Source of the DNA: an uncultured Lachnospiraceae bacterium
Lineage (GTDB): Bacteria > Bacillota > Clostridia > Lachnospirales > Lachnospiraceae
Assembly (NCBI GenBank): GCA_902803155.1
Contig: CADCOU010000129.1
Location: forward strand, 1-8,944
Direction: 5' to 3'
Length of the DNA: 8,944 bases
In this document: positions 1 through 6,514 of the stretch, one piece after another
How positions within the stretch are numbered: position 1 is the stretch's first letter
Layout: every line of letters starts with the position of its first letter
Translations under genes and position numbers: made by a program
Notes under the pieces: generated by a model
What the model saw: the letters and a program-made list of their open reading frames with translations, nothing else
What the model was told of the DNA's origin: nothing
Databases searched by the model: none

Positions 1-1
1 A

Positions 2-97
2 GCCTGGACAGATTATGAAAAAAGGGAGTCGCTCTTTGTCGGCAGGAACCGGAATTTCGATCTGTATTACAGATTCTGGGAACATCGAACCTATTGA
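2..97 (+). CDS. 3' end of an unidentified gene (partial)
   Basis: The frame beginning at base 2 is open for 31 codons and stops at TGA 95-97. The residues end in an aromatic, charged tail (FDLYYRFWEHRTY). It lies 48 bases before the TTG start of the cytidylyltransferase on the same strand, with no terminator hairpin between, so it is probably the preceding gene of the surface polysaccharide operon. A LicD-type or glycosyltransferase gene would fit the neighbourhood, but 31 residues are too few to assign a family. The start lies outside the window. Confidence 0.55.
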   Translation, partial: AWTDYEKRESLFVGRNRNFDLYYRFWEHRTY

Positions 98-145
98 ACA
101 CGAAGCGATCTTCTGATCGCAGAACCCATAGGGAGGTCTCGTCAT

Positions 146-622
146 TTGGAAAGAGACGCGATTGCATCTTTGCAGGAGGGATCCGCAAAAAAATATGAAG
201 TCGGGTTGCTGATGGGAGTTTTCGATCTGTTTCATATCGGGCATCTCAATCTGATCCGCCGCGCGAAACGTGAATGCAGGTTTCTTCGGATCGGGGTCCT
301 TTCCGATGAGTTGACATATACGTTCAAGTCCCGTTATCCCGTGATCCCGCAGAACGAACGGATGGAGATTCTTTCCGCTCTTCGTGATGTGGATGAAGTC
401 ATCCTTCTCGAGAAGAAGGAGGATGTCTATCGTGTGAACGAATGGAAAAAAAGACCGTTTGACGCTTTTTTCTCGGGAGATGATTACAGGGACAATGAAG
501 ACTGGAAAAAGGAAAAAACGGAATTGAAAAAGCTCGGCGCGGATATGGTCTTCTTTGAGTATACAAAGGAAAGAAGCTCTACCATGATCAGAGAGATGAT
601 CCGTGATACACACACGAAATGA
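146..622 (+). CDS. TagD/GCT-like cytidylyltransferase
   Basis: This 158-residue protein belongs to the HxGH nucleotidyltransferase superfamily (CTP_transf_like). Seen in the sequence: GVFDLFHIGH at residues 24-33, giving the HxGH motif (H30, H33); the region PVIPQNER at 65-72; and SSTMIRE at 144-150, in the place of the C-terminal nucleotide-binding loop. TagD of Bacillus (about 129 residues) converts CTP and glycerol-3-phosphate to CDP-glycerol; relatives use ethanolamine phosphate or other phospho-alcohols, so the exact substrate is not determined here. The chosen start is TTG 146 because GGGAGG at 131-136 sits 9 bases upstream. It adds about 20 residues before the usual family N-terminus; a later ATG just before GVFD lacks a comparable ribosome site and would truncate the first beta strand. 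It stands in an operon with a GT2 and a HAD protein, which fits synthesis of an activated alcohol for a surface polymer. The enzyme is expected to be cytosolic. Confidence 0.85.
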   Translation: MERDAIASLQEGSAKKYEVGLLMGVFDLFHIGHLNLIRRAKRECRFLRIGVLSDELTYTFKSRYPVIPQNERMEILSALRDVDEVILLEKKEDVYRVNEWKKRPFDAFFSGDDYRDNEDWKKEKTELKKLGADMVFFEYTKERSSTMIREMIRDTHTK

Positions 623-694
623 TGGGACGGAGGGCATGTGTTCCTGCCACTCTGGCGTTTGTTTTTTATATCGACTATGGAGAGATGGGTGCCT

Positions 695-1930
695 ATGTGT
701 AAAGTTTCAGTGATCATTCCGGTTTACAATGTCGAAAAATACCTTCCCGACTGTCTGAACAGCGTGCTCGGCCAGACGCTGACGGATCTGGAGGTCATCT
801 GTATCGACGACCATTCGCCCGATCGATGCGGGGAGATCCTTGATGAATACGCTTCAAGGGACGGCAGGGTGTTCGTGCTCCATCTTCCCGAGAATCACAG
901 ACAGGGATATGGCCGGAACCGGGGCCTTGAACGTGCGGCAGGCCAATATGTGTATTTTCTGGATTCCGACGATATGATAGAGCCGGAGGCACTGGAGGAG
1001 CTGACGGTACTGGCGGACAGAGAAAGACTTGACGCCGTTTTCTTTGACAGCAGAAATATCTTTGAAAGCGACGATCTGAAATCGATTTATATGCCGCCTG
1101 CTTCGCCGCGAAAGGGGATTTACCGGGATGAAGTATACTCGGGGAAGGATCTTCTGGATGATTTTCTCCGTCAGAATGAGTGGACCTGCTACCCGCAGCG
1201 GATTTTCTGGCGGAGAGCTTTCCTGCAGAATGAAGGGATACGATATCCGGAAGGTTCCGAGCATGAAGACGAATACTTTGCCTTTGCTGGGATCCTGGCG
1301 GCGGAGCGGGCAAGGTATGTCCGGAAACAATATTTCATTCTTCGAACGAGGGCCAACTCTGTCATGACGAGTGGCCATGCGCCGAAAAACTTTCACGGAT
1401 ATCTGATGAATTATTATTATATGAACCGGTTCGTCGCAGAGAGGGGCATTTCTTCCTACGGCGCGCGTAAGAATATTGCGAGGATGCTTGAACGGATCCA
1501 GACGCTGTATAAGGAACTGAAGGATGATCCCGAACTGGCCGGAGTATTCGTCAGGGATCCGGACCGGTTGCTGTTCGGCTGCTTCATATCCTGTTTTGAT
1601 TCGCAGGAGATCAACAACACCATCGATCAGGTCGTGCTTGAGAGGATCCGGAAGCACTCTGTTGTCTATATATTCGGCGCAAAGCTTACCGGCATCAGAT
1701 TTTGCGAGAAGCTTGAAAGAACAGGCGATATCCTGATAGGCGACTTTCTGGTAAAAGACAAGCAGGACGCGCCTGAGATCGTTATGGGTCGCAGGGTATA
1801 CGAACTTGATGAAGCTGTTCTTCCCAAAGATGCGATCGTTGTCGTGGCCACAAAACAGATTTTCTGGGAAGAGACGCGCAGCATGCTGGAGGAAAGGAAT
1901 ATTCCATGTGTTTTCCACAGAATGATTTGA
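695..1930 (+). CDS. family 2 glycosyltransferase with C-terminal Rossmann-like domain
   Basis: This 411-residue protein has a GT-A fold domain at about residues 3-220: VSVIIPVYN at the N-terminus, CIDDHSPD at 36-43 and FLDSDD at 88-93, which supplies the DxD-like metal and nucleotide-sugar site. No transmembrane helix is evident, so it is probably a cytosolic enzyme adding a sugar to a polysaccharide precursor; donor and acceptor are unknown. From about residue 321 there is a second domain beginning VVYIFGAKLTG, which looks like a degenerate Rossmann nucleotide-binding loop followed by alternating beta/alpha segments to the C-terminus. The start at ATG 695 is preferred over GTG 638 and ATG 677: GGAGAG at 679-684 is 10 bases upstream, and the family normally begins within a few residues of the VSVIIPVYN strand. 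It lies 72 bases after the cytidylyltransferase. Its last 25 bases overlap the HAD gene, implying translational coupling. Confidence 0.88.
   Translation: MCKVSVIIPVYNVEKYLPDCLNSVLGQTLTDLEVICIDDHSPDRCGEILDEYASRDGRVFVLHLPENHRQGYGRNRGLERAAGQYVYFLDSDDMIEPEALEELTVLADRERLDAVFFDSRNIFESDDLKSIYMPPASPRKGIYRDEVYSGKDLLDDFLRQNEWTCYPQRIFWRRAFLQNEGIRYPEGSEHEDEYFAFAGILAAERARYVRKQYFILRTRANSVMTSGHAPKNFHGYLMNYYYMNRFVAERGISSYGARKNIARMLERIQTLYKELKDDPELAGVFVRDPDRLLFGCFISCFDSQEINNTIDQVVLERIRKHSVVYIFGAKLTGIRFCEKLERTGDILIGDFLVKDKQDAPEIVMGRRVYELDEAVLPKDAIVVVATKQIFWEETRSMLEERNIPCVFHRMI
1888..1898 (+). promoter_or_regulatory. ribosome binding site of the HAD gene inside the glycosyltransferase gene
   Basis: GGAGG and AAAGGA lie back to back within the 3' coding sequence of the glycosyltransferase, 7 bases before ATG 1906. 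This fixes the start of the large HAD protein inside the upstream gene. Confidence 0.7.
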
Positions 1931-4332
1931 GCGAGTCGGAGTATATTCTCGGATGCTTCGAAGAACGCTTCTGCAGTTTTAAAGGCCGCAGGATCCTGCT
2001 GTGCCCGGGCAGGCACATGCAGGAGATCATGCAGCAATTTGATGACCGATTCCATTTTCTGCGTGTTACCGAGTCCGAAGGGATTGCAATCCCGTCGGAT
2101 ACCGAAATGGTGATCGTTACCGACTGGAAAAGGATGACCGGACCGGAGTATGAACGGATCCGTTCATATTGTGAGGATCACGCGATCCCGCTGTTCGATC
2201 CCCTCGGTATCGACCTTATCAGCACCCAACGTGAGCTGGATGGGGAAGGATATCTGACGATCGCGCAATGGAAGGATCTTCTTTCGGATTACGATGCGGT
2301 CTCCCTGTCGATCCCGTGGACGGTGGCGGATCATGATCGCATTCAAAACAGATGGGTCCTCAGGCACAGGTTCCTGATCCTTTACAGGTGGTTAATAGAA
2401 CACGGAAAGGATGTCTTCTTTCTCTGGTCAAAGGAGGAAGAGATCATACCGCTTTCTGAAGCGGGGATCCCTACTGACGGCCGTTTGATCAAAAAGCGTT
2501 GCGGGGATGTATGGGGCTACAGCAGGATCGCGCAGGAATGCAGAGGCAGGAAGACGATCCATATTGGAGTGGATCTTGTAACGGATGGGATCATACCGCG
2601 GGAATACGGATTGCATTCGAGGCGAATTCGTTATTTTTCCTTTAAAAACAGCGTTTCCACTTCCGGAAGAGAGAAGGATTCCTTCCGGGCGGATAAGGAT
2701 CTTCTGAAAAAGGAGATCGACAGGCATGACGTGATCTCTTTTGACATCTTTGATACCCTGCTGAAAAGGACGGTCCTTTATCCCAAGGATGTTTTTGAGA
2801 TGATGGAAGAACGAACAGGACTTCGAGGGTTCGCGGAAAGGCGATATGAGATCCAGACCACATGCTTCCATTATTCATTCGACGAGATCTACGAAAGATT
2901 AAAGCAGGTATGCGGATACGATGAACGCCTCATCGAGACGCTCATGGCGATGGAACTGGAGCTCGAATCGGAGATCATCCTGCCCCGTGAAAGCATGGTA
3001 GAAATGTACCGATATGCCAGAGAACATCAAAAAATCATCGTTCTGGTCAGCGATATGTATTTGAGTCCCTCGTATATTGAGGGCCTGCTTGCGGAAAACG
3101 GCATCACAGGATATATGGAGATCTTGATTTCCTGCAGGTTCGGGAAGCTGAAGCATGAGGGGCTGTTCGAGGAGCTGGTGCCTTACAGAAAGGATGGCGC
3201 TTCCATCCTTCATATCGGGGACAATTTTTACTCGGACATCGTGAGCGCGAAATCGTCAGGGCTGGACTCGTTTTATGTTCCGTCCGCGTTGGACCTAGCG
3301 ATCGGGAATGGATATGAAGCCATCGTGAAGAGGTGCGGATCCCTGACGGACAGAATGATCCTCGGGCTTGGGATCGCATTGGGGTTCGATGATCCGTTCA
3401 GGGAGGACACGGATGCCTTGATCGCGAATATGATCATCGCTCCGCTCGTTATGGGCTACCTGATATGGGTGAAGGAGGAGATGACGAAAAACTCCTTTGA
3501 TCTTTTCCTGCTCTCCTCCCGCGACGGAAAGATCCTGCAGAACGGATATGAATCGTTGCGTCGGAGAACGAACGGGATGCCTCCGGGAAAATACTTCTAT
3601 ATGAACAGACACGCCGCCTTTTTGACCATAATGGATGATTATGAACGGGCGAAGCGATTTGTCAACTTTTCAAAATATGACCAGGATCCGCCGGGGATGC
3701 TCCTGAATCAGTTTTGCATTCCAAAGGACCATCTGCTTCCTTTCCACGGCGAGCCAGCGGCAGAGTATTGCCGTATGCATGAAAAACAGATCCATGAGTC
3801 GGCAGAGCATTTCAGAAGCTGTTACAGGAAGTATCTGAAGCTTTCGGGGATCAGCGGGAAAAAGTGCGCGGTCATGGACTTTGTTTCCGCGGGCAGCAGC
3901 CAGTCAATGCTTGAGAGACACGTATCGGACAGGATGGAAGGGTATTATGTGGGTGCTCCGGAATACATATCCACATCCGCACGAAACATACATTACTATT
4001 TTGATCATGATCTTTTCGATTATGATACGGAGATGAAGATAGAGGTTTATTTTACTTCGATGGAACCTGCGCTAGATCATATCGATGAGCATGGCAGACC
4101 TGTTTTCGCCGAGGAGACACGATCGAACCGGACGATGGAACGGATCAGCGATCTCCATAGGCGGGTTGACAGGTTCATCGACTTCTATCTGGACCATCTG
4201 TATGATAGGAACGGTCATCCTGACAGAGAAATGCTCTTTGAACTCTGCCGGACGATCAATCTGTATGATACGGACGAATTCTTTTTTGACGATTTTTCAG
4301 GCAGGGAGATCGCTAAAAAAACAATGATTTAA
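1906..4332 (+). CDS. large HAD-superfamily protein of polysaccharide loci (COG5610-like), tandem HAD domains
   Basis: This 808-residue soluble protein resembles the HAD-superfamily 'predicted hydrolases' common in surface polysaccharide clusters. The clear HAD domain spans about residues 272-470: motif I ISFDIFDTLL with nucleophile D280 and T284; motif II VLVSDMY with S382; a lysine motif around K414/K416; and motif IV HIGDNFYSD with D439 and D444. The residue two after the nucleophile is Phe282, not Asp, as in FDxFGT-type dehalogenases, so ordinary phosphatase acid/base chemistry is uncertain. Residues about 127-250 mimic the same order with a degenerate motif I (S135 for the nucleophile, T139 kept), S175, and IHIGVDLVTD with V222 for the first Asp and D227 kept; I read this as a duplicated, inactive HAD domain. 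Residues about 26-110 may be a Rossmann-like domain (RRILLCPGRHMQE). Residues 480-808 are a helix-rich C-terminal region (FLLSSRDGK near 505) of unknown role. The substrate is unknown; context suggests processing or transfer of a phosphorylated glycan substituent. Confidence 0.82.
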   Translation: MCFPQNDLSESEYILGCFEERFCSFKGRRILLCPGRHMQEIMQQFDDRFHFLRVTESEGIAIPSDTEMVIVTDWKRMTGPEYERIRSYCEDHAIPLFDPLGIDLISTQRELDGEGYLTIAQWKDLLSDYDAVSLSIPWTVADHDRIQNRWVLRHRFLILYRWLIEHGKDVFFLWSKEEEIIPLSEAGIPTDGRLIKKRCGDVWGYSRIAQECRGRKTIHIGVDLVTDGIIPREYGLHSRRIRYFSFKNSVSTSGREKDSFRADKDLLKKEIDRHDVISFDIFDTLLKRTVLYPKDVFEMMEERTGLRGFAERRYEIQTTCFHYSFDEIYERLKQVCGYDERLIETLMAMELELESEIILPRESMVEMYRYAREHQKIIVLVSDMYLSPSYIEGLLAENGITGYMEILISCRFGKLKHEGLFEELVPYRKDGASILHIGDNFYSDIVSAKSSGLDSFYVPSALDLAIGNGYEAIVKRCGSLTDRMILGLGIALGFDDPFREDTDALIANMIIAPLVMGYLIWVKEEMTKNSFDLFLLSSRDGKILQNGYESLRRRTNGMPPGKYFYMNRHAAFLTIMDDYERAKRFVNFSKYDQDPPGMLLNQFCIPKDHLLPFHGEPAAEYCRMHEKQIHESAEHFRSCYRKYLKLSGISGKKCAVMDFVSAGSSQSMLERHVSDRMEGYYVGAPEYISTSARNIHYYFDHDLFDYDTEMKIEVYFTSMEPALDHIDEHGRPVFAEETRSNRTMERISDLHRRVDRFIDFYLDHLYDRNGHPDREMLFELCRTINLYDTDEFFFDDFSGREIAKKTMI

Positions 4333-4377
4333 CCGACAGACCGCATCTGAGAAGGTGCATATATTCAGTGTTGCCAT

Positions 4378-4464
4378 GTTCCCGCGCTGTTCGTGTCCCA
4401 AAGCGACGGGAAGTATCGGATTGGTATGGTCGTGCGCGGGAATACAGAAGAAGGCGTTCTTCAT
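4378..4464 (-). pseudogene. 5' remnant of a second GT1 glycosyltransferase gene
   Basis: Reading leftward from ATG 4464, about 29 codons match the start of the intact glycosyltransferase at 5123-6514: the shared core is FFCIPAH.HTNP..LPV followed by RGN. The catalytic-loop Gly is replaced (AHDHTNP against AHGHTNP in the intact copy) and one codon is missing near the start. Beyond the RGN match the similarity stops, while the frame runs on by chance into the 3' end of the HAD gene. Over 90 per cent of the gene is therefore gone. Its ATG overlaps the stop of the frame-corrected abrB remnant by ATGA, exactly as in the intact pair, which supports common origin. Confidence 0.85.
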
Positions 4465-4678
4465 TCCCCGATCCTGTTCCGATCCTGAAATGCGATGCCG
4501 AACAATTCCGCGAATGCTCCCTTTGGAGGGATTGCGATCCCCGATCTTCATCTCCCAGAAGAAGCAGAGTATCTCCGGGATGGATCCCGAAGATTCCCCG
4601 GGCCTGCTTCGGGATCACGATCTGTCCCTTTTCTCCGACGGTCGCAGTCCACGCGTATTTCCCTTCCGGTCCGTTCAT
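4461..4678 (-). pseudogene. frameshifted SpoVT/AbrB-type regulator (copy A)
   Basis: From ATG 4678 the product matches the intact regulator at 6511-6729 through WTATVGEKGQIVIPKQAR and on to GDTLLLLGDE.RG; then the frame breaks. Restoring one base in the C run at 4539-4542 recovers IAIPPK.AFAE.FGIAF and a stop at 4461-4463. By my count 56 of 66 aligned residues are identical to the intact copy. A good ribosome site (GGAGGG, 4685-4690) sits 6 bases before the ATG, and a promoter is still recognisable, so the N-terminal SpoVT-AbrB DNA-binding domain could still be made as a read-through fusion. The single-base gap lies in a homopolymer and could be a sequencing error; even so, the partner gene downstream is truncated. 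Copy A is more GC-rich than copy B: 56 against 51 per cent over three 60-base rows each. Confidence 0.85.
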
Positions 4679-4700
4679 CACTTGCCCTCCGAAGTGTGAT

Positions 4701-4715
4701 TTGTTTAGCAAACAA
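4701..4715. promoter_or_regulatory. inverted repeat overlapping the -10 of copy A promoter (possible operator)
   Basis: TTGTTTAGCAAACAA has perfect 6-bp arms (TTGTTT / AAACAA) around a 3-base centre and covers most of the -10 element of the copy A promoter. At the aligned place in copy B (6754-6769) only 4-bp arms TGTA/TACA remain. An autoregulatory operator for the AbrB-type protein is a reasonable inference, not shown. Confidence 0.4.
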
Positions 4716-4740
4716 TACTTTATGGCTTTGGATATGTCAA
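4712..4740 (-). promoter_or_regulatory. sigma-A-type promoter of the decayed abrB copy A
   Basis: On the minus strand TTGACA (4735-4740) is followed after exactly 17 bases by TATTGT (4712-4717). The same -35 hexamer and spacing occur before the intact copy, so the promoter was duplicated with the gene. The -10 matches the consensus at only 4 of 6 positions. Confidence 0.6.
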
Positions 4741-4807
4741 CGGTGACAGGGGAAACGGCAGGGGCCGTTCAGGTCTTTCGGCATTATGTTCATCATTCAT
4801 GGCGGAC

Positions 4808-4840
4808 AAAAACGGCAGGCACCCGAGGAAGTGCCTGCCG
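4808..4840 (-). terminator. intrinsic terminator (minus strand)
   Basis: Perfect 10-bp stem CGGCAGGCAC / GTGCCTGCCG with an 8-base loop (4813-4840), followed on the minus strand by TTTTT (4808-4812). It would end leftward transcription from the intact abrB-glycosyltransferase pair, whose last stop is at 5123. Its sequence resembles the guaA terminator at 6870-6903 (both contain GGCA...TGCC with a similar TTC.TCGG loop side), suggesting it was duplicated with the cassette. Confidence 0.85.
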
Positions 4841-4879
4841 CGTCAATACGATTCAGTTCATTCCGTATGAGAAGAAGTA

Positions 4880-4969
4880 TTATTCCCACTCAACAGGACT
4901 TAACTGATTCTGTTTAGGAATTATTGTTCGTCCTGTTCGCAGTTTCTTTGATTGTTTGATAGATCCATA
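4880..4969 (-). pseudogene. possible C-terminal gene fragment ending in LSPVEWE
   Basis: A 29-codon open stretch on the minus strand ends QLSPVEWE-stop. Two readings are possible. The GMP synthase in this window ends LSPKPTATIEWE, and the last bases (GAGTGGGAAT plus a stop codon, then a related terminator) are shared, so it may be an eroded guaA tail carried along by duplication. Alternatively, LSPVE-type ends are frequent in IS3-family transposases, so it may be a transposase scrap. Residues further upstream match neither convincingly. Confidence 0.25.
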
Positions 4970-4992
4970 TTATCCGGCCTATCACCCCTCCT

Positions 4993-5021
4993 GTTATCAT
5001 TTTGTTATCAGCGCTGATAAC
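4993..5021. repeat. 29-bp GTTATCA repeat, left copy
   Basis: Half-sites: GTTATCA at 4993-4999, GTTATCA at 5004-5010 (11 bases on, about one helix turn) and inverted TGATAAC at 5015-5021. The last two form the perfect 18-bp palindrome GTTATCAGCGCTGATAAC. The element is repeated in the same orientation at 6838-6866 with 2 differences in 29. It sits just downstream of the intact glycosyltransferase gene. Confidence 0.85.
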
Positions 5022-5122
5022 AACGGACAGGGCTGATGTGGATAATCACTAACCTATTACACTTGCTTGAACACTGTTCTTCCAGATTGATGTGCTTTTT
5101 GTCGTTACGGAAGGCAAACCGT

Positions 5123-6514
5123 TTATTGCTGGATTCTGTGCAGAATGGAAATGTATTTCCGCTTTTGTATTGCTCTGCCGATTGGATTGGACAGAATACC
5201 GGCTGCAATACCAATGATCCACACATATTTCCAGCTGAAAAGAAATCCAATCAGATTGATGGCGGCGATGATAATCGCCCAGTATATAAAGTGAAATCTC
5301 ACTGTCGATTTATTCAGCTCGCCGATAACATCTATTCCATTCGAGGAATGCGGTGCGTTCTCGATAAACTCCGCGGCCCCCGCAGCACCTGTGCAGGAAC
5401 GAAAATCCATACTGCACGCTTCGGCGGCCTTTCCATAAGCGGAGTTGCTCAGAACTTCCTGTACGGCAGCCCGGATACCATCAACTGAATCGTCATTTAA
5501 AACCGTACCTGCGCCAATCTCCGCAACCCTTCTCGCTACCGCTTTCTGTTCGCTGGTCTGAGGGTAGAGCACCATCGGAGTCGCCATATACAGGCTCTCG
5601 GAAACGCTGTTCATACCGCAGTGCGTAATAAAAGCATCTGCCCTGGAGAGAATGTCAAGCTGATTGACGTATGGATACACCTGGATGTTGGTGGGCAGTG
5701 CGCCCAAAGCCTCGCGGTCTATCGCGTTCCCACAGGAAATGACGACATCGACATGCTGATCTTGCAGTGCTTCTATACATTTTGCGTAAAAATCCGGCCT
5801 GTCGTTGATAACGGTTCCCATGGAAATATAAAGGAGCGGACGTTCCTTCGTCTTATTTGGAACGGCCTTTGAAAACACAGAGGGCCCTATAAATGCGTAG
5901 TGATCTGAAAAACTATCTGCAAAGGGCTGAAAGCGCCGTGAAGTGTAGACGATGCTGTCTGTCTGATTATCGCTCTGTATCAGCGACAGGGCACCTTTCA
6001 CATGGTAGCCGTAGGGCTCAAGTTTTTTCAGTTCCTTTGACACTCTCGGCAACCCGAGGATCATATCTGCCAACTCTCCGGGCGTATTTTTCATGTACTG
6101 TGAGGATAGCTGATTAAAGGCAAACGTACTGGTGGAAACCACCATAGGCACATGATGTTTCCACGCGTTCAGTTTGCCCCAGAAGCAAACGGAATCCGTA
6201 TATACAACGTCAGGCCGGAAGGTCTTAAACTCTTCATCAAGAAAGCCGTCCATACTGAGTGTGATCCGGATATCCTGTACCGTCATTTCTGTAGTGGATA
6301 CAGTCTTCAGTCCCGCTTTTTCCTGCTCCGAAAGTTCCGGCAGATACGCATCGCAGGATATAAACTCTGCGCCTGTTGCATGGATCTTCTCTTCAAATTC
6401 GTTGAACGAATAGAATCTGACTGTATTTCCTCGCTTCACCAGTTCAGCAGCAACCGGGAGCATGGGATTTGTATGACCGTGTGCAGGAATACAGAAAAAT
6501 GCAACCTTTTTCAT
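5123..6514 (-). CDS. GT1 (MGT-like) glycosyltransferase with C-terminal membrane anchor
   Basis: This 463-residue protein is a GT-B fold enzyme of family GT1, like macrolide/antibiotic glycosyltransferases (YjiC, OleD type), which transfer a sugar from a UDP- or related donor. N-terminal acceptor domain: FCIPAHGHTNP at 7-17, with H14 the expected catalytic base. C-terminal donor domain: LLYISMGT at 227-234, and the GT1 signature ITHCGMNSVSES at 296-307 followed by TPMVLYPQTSEQ at 312-323. The family usually ends near residue 390-400; here a further stretch contains two probable transmembrane helices at about 406-426 and 429-446, then a basic tail (KRKYISILHR). The enzyme is therefore probably tethered to the membrane and may act on a lipid or membrane-partitioning acceptor. 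Its ATG overlaps the abrB stop (ATGA), with GGAGGG 9 bases upstream, so the two are co-translated. The real acceptor (drug, lipid or own natural product) cannot be read from sequence. Confidence 0.9.
   Translation of the reverse strand: MKKVAFFCIPAHGHTNPMLPVAAELVKRGNTVRFYSFNEFEEKIHATGAEFISCDAYLPELSEQEKAGLKTVSTTEMTVQDIRITLSMDGFLDEEFKTFRPDVVYTDSVCFWGKLNAWKHHVPMVVSTSTFAFNQLSSQYMKNTPGELADMILGLPRVSKELKKLEPYGYHVKGALSLIQSDNQTDSIVYTSRRFQPFADSFSDHYAFIGPSVFSKAVPNKTKERPLLYISMGTVINDRPDFYAKCIEALQDQHVDVVISCGNAIDREALGALPTNIQVYPYVNQLDILSRADAFITHCGMNSVSESLYMATPMVLYPQTSEQKAVARRVAEIGAGTVLNDDSVDGIRAAVQEVLSNSAYGKAAEACSMDFRSCTGAAGAAEFIENAPHSSNGIDVIGELNKSTVRFHFIYWAIIIAAINLIGFLFSWKYVWIIGIAAGILSNPIGRAIQKRKYISILHRIQQ

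Larger units (their letters stand above)
4679..5122. other. 444-base stretch without a convincing gene
   Basis: Between the copy A start and the stop of the intact glycosyltransferase I find, in minus-strand order: one copy of the GTTATCA repeat (4993-5021), a short gene-end-like frame finishing LSPVEWE (stop 4880-4882), a terminator (4808-4840), a small hairpin AACGGC/GCCGTT near 4756-4771, and the copy A promoter. No frame longer than about 30 codons with a credible start and family likeness is present. The stretch looks like a scar made of gene ends and control elements. Confidence 0.6.

Noticed and set aside
638..694. Upstream GTG (638) or ATG (677) start for the GT2 gene
   Set aside because: The extra residues are not typical of the family, and ATG 695 has a well-spaced GGAGAG.
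854..1918. Long minus-strand open frame opposite the GT2 gene (354 codons)
   Set aside because: It mirrors the coding frame of a well-supported gene, has no domain likeness and no ribosome site; it is a shadow.
4333..4377. Terminator for the plus-strand polysaccharide operon
   Set aside because: Only a weak GCATC/GGTGC pairing exists and there is no T tract.
4914..5000. Minus-strand micro-ORF of 28 codons starting inside the left GTTATCA repeat (MITGGVIGRIIWIYQ...)
   Set aside because: The start has no ribosome site at a workable distance (the only GGAGG lies after the ATG), the right repeat gives only an unrelated 18-codon frame, and no family likeness is evident.
5036..5488. Plus-strand open frame of 150 codons across the glycosyltransferase 3' end
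   Set aside because: It lies antisense to the real GT1 gene and shows no recognisable motif.
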